Shown here one piece after another: positions 56,400 through 64,000 of a DNA stretch of 64,000 nt (the first letter of the stretch is position 1; each line of letters begins with the position of its first letter). Both the position numbers and the translations under genes were made by a program. The notes under the pieces are model-generated. The model was given only the letters and a program-made list of their open reading frames with translations, made no database searches and was not told the DNA's origin. The DNA comes from Aradus depressus (lineage: Eukaryota; Arthropoda; Insecta; Hemiptera; Aradidae). The stretch covers positions 14,288,480 through 14,352,479 of the forward strand of contig OY759218.1 in assembly GCA_963662175.1 (NCBI GenBank), given 5' to 3'.

Positions 56400-56890
56400 G
56401 AACACTATATCTCCCGAGAGAATGAATGTATAGACATGAAGTTTTATGTGTGTCCATAACCCCCTAAGGTTGACACCTATTGATTTTCAGCCAAATCGCC
56501 CAAAGGGAAAGGGGGGAGGGGGATTAGGCGGGAGGCTTTACAAAGAACTCTAATAAATGCCGTTGTAATGAATGTATTGACACGAAATTCCATATGTAAA
56601 TTTGAAGCCCTGTTGGGCCCTATTAATTTTCAGCGGAATCAGCCGAAATGGAGGGGGATCAGACGTAGGCTCGACTCAAAAATCTTAATAACTACCGATG
56701 TAATTAATGTATCGACATGAAATTATTTAAATTCAAATTCCCATTAGGACGAACCTGTTAATTTCAGCTAAACCGGCCGAAGGGAAGAGGGGATTCAGGG
56801 GTGAGGGCTCAACTCAAAAACCCTAATAATAACTACCAATGTAATGAATTTATCGATCCAAAATTGAGTATGAGGATTCAGAAGCCCCTA
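56400..56890. repeat. Dispersed family in tandem: four degenerate ~140-bp units
   Basis: 'aatgaatgtatygacatg'-type blocks start at about 56421, 56570, 56703 and 56841 (spacings 149, 133 and 138). Each is followed by 'ttttcagc.aaatcg.cc.aa.gg' and a G-rich block. Confidence 0.8.
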
Positions 56891-56892
56891 TG

Positions 56893-57183
56893 GAGGTTTC
56901 TGACGATGCCCTTTTGTGCACGTATTTGTCTTCTTGTCCTTCATATGATACTGTTCTGTAATCAGCCATAGTAAGATCCTGCTCGGAGGGTTCCGCCACA
57001 AAGAGTTTTGAGTGTCTGCGTAGTGACCCCTCCAGAACTGGATGTATTTCCTGGTCAGCCAGCTTTTTATTACCGCTCTTGCGGTGCTTTTTGCGATCCC
57101 GCAGAAGGGTTCCGGTCCAATGGGTGCCCTGTCAGCCCTCAACCGGGCTAGTTGATCAACTCTTTCGTTGCTCTGCGCGAACC
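56893..57183 (-). pseudogene. I/R1-type LINE ORF2, RNase H end fragment
   Basis: On the minus strand: FAQSNERVDQLARLRADRAP, then IGPEPFCGIAKST, then IKSWLTRKYIQFW. 'NERxDxLAR' is the last RNase H motif of I-group LINEs, and 'GPEPFCGI' follows it in this group. The frame ends at the dispersed repeat. The C-terminal tail of the same type is at 26719. Confidence 0.75.
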
Positions 57184-57427
57184 CTTAAATAAGAGAAATA
57201 TTTATTGTCTTTTAAAGTGAAGTTACAAGGAGAATTCTATAAAAACGAAAAGAAGTTCCGAATCCCGGGATTGAACGTTGGCAGGGATTCCAGGAATGGG
57301 TACTTCTCTTTATTTGCCATCCACTTCTTAGTTATTCGGTGAGTTTGGATGTTCTTTGTACTACCACTCGTAATTTAGTTTTATATATTACCATAATTTT
57401 ATTTATTACCTTTGTGTTCAAATATTG

Positions 57428-57565
57428 TCACTCAGGCCGGGGCTTTAATATTGAGGTCATATCGCCTACTATCAGAGCGCTCTTTCGTCGTTCTAGTGGG
57501 CATGAACTCGACTCTACTATGGGAGTCAGTATTTTGCCTATCCTAAATTTTTAGTCACCTAGGGA
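57428..57565 (-). repeat. SINE 3' fragment
   Basis: ggctttaatattgaggtcat, then gcgctctttcgtcg and gactctactatgggagtc; no head. Confidence 0.75.
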
Positions 57566-58034
57566 CTAATTCTCACTGGTCTAATTTTAAGCACTTCCGC
57601 GAGGCCTTTTATGTAGATTCTTCATATTATAGATCATGAAAAGAGAAAAGAAAATGACGCTTCAAAACAGTTTTTCATTGGAACCCCAATTTTTTTTCAC
57701 TCAATATAAAAATTTAGGCATGCCATCCCCGAGTTTTTTAATCAGAGAGAAGAGGAGGGGTTCCGGATAAGTAACTCTGTTCCTCAACTATGGTGAGTCT
57801 ACATATCAAGTCCTATATAGGTAAGTTGTAACTAAGTTAAAATGGACAAAATAACTTCCGGGCGAACTTATCTCAAAGTTTAATGAGTATATACAAAATA
57901 ACAATGCCTAATGCTAAAAGGCTCTAAACAGGGTGATTCAGCTAAGGTTGAGGATCCACCTAGGGTGAGATCCTTGGAAAAAAATAAGAAAAACCATGTT
58001 TTTTGAACATTTTGCTAAATATCTCGATTATGTT

Positions 58035-58277
58035 TGGTTTTGTAACTCATGCCCAGGATTTAAGTATGGGATCATATCAACTCCTATCAGAGTGCTTTTT
58101 CTTCGCTCTGATGGACATGAGCCTAACTTTAGTGTGGGAGTTCTAAATTTTACCGTCTCAGATTAAGTTACCAGTTTGAGTACCTGACATTGCATAGGCT
58201 AGGAACCATCGCTTAACGAACCCGCGATCTTGAGCTCAGTAGGCAAGCACACTTCGTCTGAGCTAACGGTGCCCTCT
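58035..58277 (-). repeat. SINE with internal deletion
   Basis: Head and 3' end are present (actcatgcccaggatttaag … gagctaacggtgccctc). The middle body between 'catcgcttaacg' and box B is deleted. Confidence 0.85.
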
Positions 58278-58743
58278 AAAATCTAATTTGACGAAACGGT
58301 TTTGTGAATATCCCAGGGAACTCAAACGGAAGGGATAATACATAAGAGCGGTCCTCGACGTGTATCCCGGATTTTACTTTATGCATTTTAGATCTGTCCA
58401 TAAATACCACACAACAGGGTTTCAGACGTTCCGTGTATTTTTTAAGGGATTTTGTTTCGTTTTTATGTTGGGGCGGCCCCCATAGGGAGGGGGTATCTGA
58501 AGGACAGAGTGGAGGAGCTATGAGGCAAGATGGCTATCAAAAGAAAAGTTGAGCTGTGAAAACAAAAAAGTAAGATTTTAGAATTTTCTGTTTTTTACAT
58601 TCGCTATTTCTGCTCCACTGAGTGCTACAAACCATAAGAGCCCCGTATATGTACAAACCGGGTGAATGTTAAAATTTGGAAACAAGCTCGAGCCCGAGGG
58701 TCACATTTCAAAAACTGTTTGGAAGTAAATGTAAGTACAATGG

Positions 58744-58905
58744 TAGACAGTAGCACAGAGGTAGTGTGCTTGCCTAACGTACTTAAGATCGCGGATTCGA
58801 AATCCGGCAGAGGCTCTTAAATATTTTATCTTGAACACGCAGTTCTTCGGATTGGACGTCAAGTGATGGTATGTGCAACGTCATGTACTTGAAGATTCCT
58901 ACGAT
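58744..58905 (+). repeat. SINE head and body, strongly diverged
   Basis: Box-A-like tagcacagaggtagtgtgct and box-B-like gattcgaaatccggc, then a body related to the abundant SINE. It abuts the LINE that starts at 58906. Confidence 0.6.
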
Positions 58906-61240
58906 TGGTAACAAAACATGGCTGCACCATGGCTAACTCCTGAAATCAGAAGTTTTATGAAGAATAGAGACTCTGCAAGGCGCAAATTTGTCCGCAGTCA
59001 CTCTTCCACGGATTATGAGATTTACAAAGGTCTACGTAACCGAACCCAGTCTTTACAGAGAAGAGCTAAGGTTGAATACTTCCACAGGGTCTTGTCTGAA
59101 GCTCCTAATCCTAAATCCAAATGGTCCCTTCTCCGCAACCTATCCTTAGTCAAATCAAAACAGTGCTCCTCCAATATTCCTTGCTCTCCTGATACTCTAA
59201 ACCACTTTTTCACTTCATCACCTAATACAAATTCTCCCCCTACCCCCTTGCCTCCTAATCTAACTTTCAATCCAAATTCCTTCTTTTTTTCCTATATACA
59301 TCCTGAAGATCTTCTCAACAGCATCCTTAAATCCCGTACAAACGCCTACGGTCCAGACAATGTCCCCGTAAAATTGATCAAATGCGCCCTCCCCTCCATC
59401 CTTCCTGTCCTCCTTCACATCTACAACTTCTCCCTGCAGAACTCAGTTTTCCCGACTGCTTGGAAATCAGCTATTGTCCTCCCCCTAAATAAAATTCCTA
59501 ATCCCTCTTCTCCAAAAGATCTCCGGCCAATATCTATCCTTTCCAACCTCTCCAAACCCTTAGAACGAATAGCCCAATCCCAACTATCCTCCTATCTTGA
59601 AACCAACCAAATCTTAAATCCCCTACAGTCCGGCTTCCGTCCTTGCTTAAGCACTCAATCCGCTCTCCTAAAAGTTACCAATGACCTCCAACTAGCCATA
59701 GACAACAGACAGGTTACTCTGCTCGTACTTTTCGACTTCACTAAAGCCTTTGACACCGTTGACCACAGCATCCTCCTCTCCAAGCTCCACAATACCCACC
59801 TTTCCAGCAGTGCTGTTCGCTGGTTTCAGTCCTTCCTCTCCGGTCGTTCTCAGTCAGTTCTCGTCCCAAATCTCCCTCCCTCTTCCTTTCTGCCAGTTAA
59901 TTCTGGGGTCCCTCAAGGCTCATCCCTTTCTCCTACCCTTTTCTCTATCTTCATAAATGACCTCCCCAATTCCATCAAACACTCCAATTATCACCTTTAT
60001 GCCGATGACTTCCAAATTTATCTCTCCTTCCACCCCTCCACCGCTCTTGCTGCTTACGACAAGATGATGGAGGACATCCTTGGTATCACAGACTGGGCTT
60101 CCAAGAATGGACTGACACTGAACGCTGAGAAGACTAAAGCCATTGTGATAGGTAACCATAAACTACTAAACTCCCTTACTGACTTACCTCCATTAAGACT
60201 ACATGACTCCGATATTGAATACTGCACCAGTGTAAAAAATCTTGGATTGATCCTTGATCAAACCCTCTCCTGGAAAGACCATGTTTCTCACATCTCCAAC
60301 CGCTCCTTCAAAACCCTCTACTTCCTCAAACGCCTTCGTCACTTTCTTCCCACGAAAACCCGTCAGCTGTTGGTATCCTCTCTTGTTTTCCCCTACTTTG
60401 ATTATGCTTGCCTCGCATATGGAGGACTGTCTGGTGAGCTCGACATGAAACTAAAGCGAGTCATGAACTCCTTTCTAAGATTCATCTTCGGGCTCCCCAG
60501 ACACTCCTCTATTAGTAGTTCCTATACCGACCTAAAATGGCTCTTCCCATCCTCTCGTCGACAATATTTCCTAGGCTCCTTCCTCTATCAAACCATATCT
60601 TCCCAAAAGCCCTCCTACATCTTCCAAATGCTCCAATTTAAATCCCATATCCACCAGAAAGTCACTAGATCCCGCCCCTCGGATCTTTACCTCCCTTCCC
60701 ACAGGACAACAACCTACCACAACTCTTTCCTTATCCAAGCTAACTCCCTCTGGAACTCTCTCCCTCTCCAGATCCGCCATGCTCCTTCTCTTCTTTCATT
60801 TAAGTCCTTACTTTTCCATTATCTCCTAACTCAACAAACCTCTGATTCCTAAGGCGGGCTCCTATGAGATAGTTCTAGTCTTCCTATAAGTCTCTCACTC
60901 CACTGGACAGATTGTCACGCTCCAGTTTCATCTGCCGTTTTTTTTTTTTTTTTTTTTGCGATTAAATTCATATATAACTCACTATTGTTATTAGGTTTTA
61001 CATTATTATTCATACTTTGTTTTATTCTTATTTTTATCACTAATTTTCACCAGTTTTTTATTGTTTTAATCATTACCTCTCTCTAACATTTTATATTTAT
61101 TACTAGACCTCTTTTCCTTTATTTTTATTCTGTCTCAATGGGTCGATACTTGTACTCTTTTATCTACTTCTTATGTTATTATTCTTAGGGGACGAAAGTC
61201 CCAGAATAAAGATTATTTTTCATTTCATCATTTCAAAACC
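58906..61240 (+). mobile_element. 5'-truncated CR1/L2/Jockey-type LINE
   Basis: Carries an intact RT frame, about 390 bp of 3' UTR with a T run at 60939-60957, and an end consisting of a hairpin (ggggacgaaagtccc), AATAAAG and a short tail of 'tttcat' units. The endonuclease part is missing. No target duplication longer than five bases could be seen. Confidence 0.85.
58918..60852 (+). CDS. LINE reverse transcriptase (ORF2, endonuclease missing), intact frame
   Basis: 644 codons. The protein starts in the linker between endonuclease and RT (PWLTPEIRSFMKNRDSARRK). RT follows: LRPISILSNLSKPLERI, then LLVLFDFTKAFDTVDHSILL at about 269-288, then SGVPQGSSLSPTLFSIFIND at about 330-350, and the catalytic YADD at 361-364. 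A thumb and C-terminal region (KNLGLILDQTLSWKDHV; LVFPYFDYACLAYG) follows. It lacks the N-terminal AP endonuclease of about 230 residues, so the element cannot retrotranspose on its own, but the RT residues are all present. Pyrimidine-rich codon use (CTC, TCC) differs from the AT-rich host. Clade placement (CR1/L2 against Jockey) is by eye. Confidence 0.93.
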   Translation: MAAPWLTPEIRSFMKNRDSARRKFVRSHSSTDYEIYKGLRNRTQSLQRRAKVEYFHRVLSEAPNPKSKWSLLRNLSLVKSKQCSSNIPCSPDTLNHFFTSSPNTNSPPTPLPPNLTFNPNSFFFSYIHPEDLLNSILKSRTNAYGPDNVPVKLIKCALPSILPVLLHIYNFSLQNSVFPTAWKSAIVLPLNKIPNPSSPKDLRPISILSNLSKPLERIAQSQLSSYLETNQILNPLQSGFRPCLSTQSALLKVTNDLQLAIDNRQVTLLVLFDFTKAFDTVDHSILLSKLHNTHLSSSAVRWFQSFLSGRSQSVLVPNLPPSSFLPVNSGVPQGSSLSPTLFSIFINDLPNSIKHSNYHLYADDFQIYLSFHPSTALAAYDKMMEDILGITDWASKNGLTLNAEKTKAIVIGNHKLLNSLTDLPPLRLHDSDIEYCTSVKNLGLILDQTLSWKDHVSHISNRSFKTLYFLKRLRHFLPTKTRQLLVSSLVFPYFDYACLAYGGLSGELDMKLKRVMNSFLRFIFGLPRHSSISSSYTDLKWLFPSSRRQYFLGSFLYQTISSQKPSYIFQMLQFKSHIHQKVTRSRPSDLYLPSHRTTTYHNSFLIQANSLWNSLPLQIRHAPSLLSFKSLLFHYLLTQQTSDS

Positions 61241-62861
61241 TAAAATCACCTGGTAAATGTTTAATGAGTAGCGACTCACCCAGTAGAATACGTGCAAGAA
61301 TTTTCATAAGATTACATGATAGCAACTGAGATTGAAAAGACAGCGGCGTGGGGACGATACTATCGACGTGCCGCTGGACGTCTCTCACACTCCTACCAAA
61401 GATACCTACAGTAGGTTAATTGCAATTAAACAAAGGGAGAAAACTTTGGAGTATAGCTTGTCTATATATTGTTGAAATGCATCAATAATCGTTTATTTAT
61501 TTATTTCTGTTTTAAATTCAATAAATATAGTTTCCTAAATTATCATTAGAACAGTATATTTTTTATACAATTTAATGAATTAACTGATAGCTTAATATTT
61601 AAAAAAACATGAATACTGAGGTAGTAGTAGACTGAGGGTCTACTAAATATAAACTATAAGAACACATTAGTCGTTTAATTTTTAGTTTATTACAACAGGT
61701 ATTACCTAGATTGTATATTAATGGTAAACCACAATATACATATTATACATCCTTGTGTATCACAGGACATATATTTATATATATATATATGTGTGTATAT
61801 ATATTTTATAAATTATTTATATATTTGATTATCTTATAATTATTTATATATTTAATATAGTAAGAAGGGGGGAAGCAAAGTTTAGAAAAGACATGTAAAA
61901 ACAGGTGGGTAGCAGCCCCCCCCCCCCCCCCCTTCAAATTAATTTTCTTATTTCGAACGTTAACAGTACAAAAACATTTTTCACACAACTTTGAAACCCA
62001 AATACAGTTGTAATTCACATTAAACTAAAATAAAAATTTGTTTTATCTGTTAATAACTCGTTTTAACCTAAATAATGAAGAAAATATAACAATGTCAGTT
62101 AGAAATAACTTGATCCGACGAAACTACAGAAATATGCAGATAGCAGGTTAAGGCAGCTTTTATACTAGCGCGATTAGTCACATGGAACAAATAGTATAAA
62201 ACTGATCTCACAAAACCAGTTTCATATTTAGATTCAAAAGGTGAATTTTTTCAAGCCGTAAAAATGCTAATTTAATGTAACTAATGTTTGAACGTTAATG
62301 TTATAAGAATGTTGGCCAAAACGCAAATATCAGATACTTTATAAACAGATTTTTTTCAATGAAATGATTATTTTTGATTCTTTCGAAAGGTATATTAAAA
62401 AAAAAAATTTGATGTAAGAAATAATTTACTTAGATAAAGTGTAATATTTTTGAATAGCTTTTCGTTTTCTAAAGGATGTAAGATTTAATATTATTTTTAT
62501 GTTGTACAAAAATATATGTGAGTAAATACTAAATAAGATATCTTTTTTGAATAAAATTCCGAAAGTAAATATTATGAAGTGTTACAGTTCCGAAAAAATA
62601 CTGTTAAAAATGTATCTCGTTAAACGCAACAGTTGTATCACTTAGTATGAAAACGACCATGAATGTTTGTGAGTACCACGTAACCAAGTTACGTAGTTTT
62701 GTGAGACCAGTTTTAAGGACATAGTCGAGTGGTGTGAAAGCTGCCCAATTCTTTAAGATAGATACTTAAACAAAATTAACAAAATTTACAAAGCTTAAAT
62801 AAAATTACAAAATTAATGTACATAATCGTAAGAGAATTAAAATTCTAGACAAAAGCAGCTA
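61241..62861. other. No gene; includes UBE2F 3' flank
   Basis: AT-rich, with a TA/GT microsatellite at 61775-61800 and poly(C) at 61917-61932. The UBE2F 3' UTR should lie just below 62862 on the minus strand. No AATAAA signal was found close by on that strand. Confidence 0.45.
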
Positions 62862-62978
62862 TCAGCTTCTAGAATATTGTAGCATATAGTCTCCAACTTT
62901 GTTTTTGAACGCTTCCTTATCATGTTTGTACAGTTCGGCAGCGGAAATGTTCAAAGGATCTTCAAAATTCAGCAAATC
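62862..62978 (-). CDS. NEDD8-conjugating enzyme UBE2F, last coding exon
   Basis: After an acceptor (aatcattttcag) the minus strand encodes 38 residues and a stop: DLLNFEDPLNISAAELYKHD, then KEAFKNKVGDYMLQYSRS. This is the C-terminus of UBE2F, where 'DLLNFxDPLNIxAAE' and 'F+NKVxDY' are conserved. UBE2F passes NEDD8 to cullin-5 through RBX2. Phase 0 at the acceptor. Earlier exons, including the catalytic Cys, are beyond the window end. The intron upstream of it holds a full-length SINE at 63041. Confidence 0.92.
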   Translation of the reverse strand, partial: DLLNFEDPLNISAAELYKHDKEAFKNKVGDYMLQYSRS

Positions 62979-63040
62979 CTGAAAATGATTGATAAAAATA
63001 TTAGAACCTTTATATAAAAACAAAATAAAAAAAAATAGAA

Positions 63041-63370
63041 AGGGCGCCGGTAGCTCAGTGGTATGTGTGCTTGCCTTCTGAGCTCAAGGTCGTGAGTTCA
63101 AAACCCGGCCGAGGCCCTTAGTTTATTTTATCTGGGAGGTAAAATAAACTTAAGCATGCCGTCCTTCGGATGGGACGTTAAACGATTGTTCCGAGCCTGT
63201 ACGATGTCAGGTACTCGTTAAAGACCCCTTGCCCTAGGTGAATTTAGGGTAGGCAAAATTTAGGACTCCCATAGTAGAGTCGGGCTCATGAACACCGAGC
63301 CCGTGGCGAAAGAGAGCTCTGGCAGTAGGCGATACGACCTCGTAGTTAAAGCCCGGGCATGAGTCATAAT
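63041..63370 (+). repeat. tRNA-derived SINE, full length, in a UBE2F intron
   Basis: Head agggcgccggtagctcagtg, box B GAGTTCAAAACCC (decayed), body, and end gggcatgagtcataataact followed by an A run. It is opposite in orientation to the UBE2F gene. The tail is not CCTAA-type here. Confidence 0.9.
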
Positions 63371-63384
63371 AACTAACTAAAAAA

Positions 63385-63780
63385 AAGGAGATGAATCACC
63401 GGCAATATACTCTTCCAGCGCAAATTATTCAACTGTTTCCGCTCTCCCTCTGAAACTCATTCCTCAATTTGGTTGAAAATCAATAAGTGTCTTACTCAGG
63501 GACTTATGAATCATGATAAATTTCGTGTTGATACATTCGTTACACCGACAGTTAATAAAGTTTTTGAGTTGAGCCCCACTCCTCTCATCCGCCCTTCCCT
63601 TCGGCCGATTTGGTTGAAAATCAAAAGGTGCCGTCCTTATTGGGTCGTGCACCCACCCACATACAAAATTTCGTGTCGATATGTCATCACATAGGCAGTT
63701 ATTAGGGTTTTTCAGAACAACCCCGTTCCTCTGCCACCCTTTCCTTAAGCCGATTGATCGTCCTTATGGGGTTTTGAAAA
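63385..63780. repeat. Dispersed repeat
   Basis: Contains ggagatgaatcaccggcaat, aatttcgtgttgatacattc and cttcggccgatttggttgaa, the shared blocks of the family at 51.2 kb. Confidence 0.75.
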
Positions 63781-64000
63781 TGGAGGCAAAAAAAATGGAT
63801 ATTAACATTAATTCAAAGCAAAAGCAGGAGTAGCAGAAAAATAGTACAGAAATCGATATAAAAGTCGCTTCTAGAATGATTAATATCAGATATGACATCT
63901 TCAGTCCTGAATACTGATTTTGATGCGGACTAGAGTTTTGTAATCTCTTTCATTTGTCACATGAAGTAAATATAAAGAAGTTAGCCTGGATGTTAATTCG

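Overview
The window looks like a piece of an arthropod nuclear genome, most likely an insect. It is AT-rich and intron-rich, and most of it is layered, decayed transposable elements (TEs). It has no bacterial operon structure and no CRISPR. The insect assignment rests on a Pox neuro-type paired-box gene, on Tc1, PIF/Harbinger, hAT, pogo, Jockey/CR1-like and I/R1-like elements, and on SINE tails made of CCTAA (the complement of the insect telomere repeat TTAGG). Species cannot be named from the sequence; a hemipteroid is only a guess.

Three host genes can be supported. (1) A Pox neuro-like gene on the minus strand spans about 32.7 kb down to 7.35 kb. It has a GC-box-rich promoter and a tiny first coding exon (ends at 32690), a 21.9 kb first intron full of TEs, two exons for the paired domain (10836-10619 and 9900-9690) and a probable later exon (7606-7347). 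All three junctions agree in phase. A second, broken piece of the paired box lies directly upstream of the first paired exon. (2) A multi-exon plus-strand gene, coding exons 43185 to 50534, has eight phase-compatible exons. It encodes a Ser/acidic-rich N-terminal half and a C-terminal domain that looks like a papain/C39-type peptidase fold; I do not recognise the family with certainty. (3) The last coding exon of the NEDD8-conjugating enzyme UBE2F lies on the minus strand at 62978-62862; the rest of that gene is outside the window.

Layout: 0-7 kb, foldback repeats, two kinds of tRNA-derived SINE and a DDE-transposase scrap. 7-11 kb, 3' half of Pox neuro with a LINE in its last intron. 11-32.6 kb, Pox neuro intron 1: SINEs (one in a segmental duplication), a pogo-like CTCGAA motif array, two PIF/Harbinger elements, pogo MITEs, LINE ends and palindromes. 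32.7-33 kb, Pox neuro promoter. 33-38.9 kb, SINEs, a Jockey RT end, a 0.84 kb retro-insertion with 13-bp target duplications, and a hAT element with a pogo MITE inside it. 38.9-41.95 kb, a decayed DNA transposon with GQNKN/RGHS motifs, itself hit by a retrocopied gag fragment. 43-50.5 kb, the unidentified gene, whose second intron carries a Tc1 element rebuilt as a 662-bp near-perfect inverted repeat. 50.5-58.9 kb, dispersed repeats, MITEs and LINE pieces. 58.9-61.2 kb, a 5'-truncated LINE with an intact 644-residue RT reading frame. 61.2-64 kb, UBE2F end and repeats.

The points most worth a second look are the paired-box partial duplication, the intronic 662-bp Tc1 hairpin, a recurring CTGANGA-T-stem-loop-GAAA motif (hammerhead-like) found at eight loci, and the short-first-exon architecture of the Pox neuro-like gene. 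All calls were made by eye; no database search was run.
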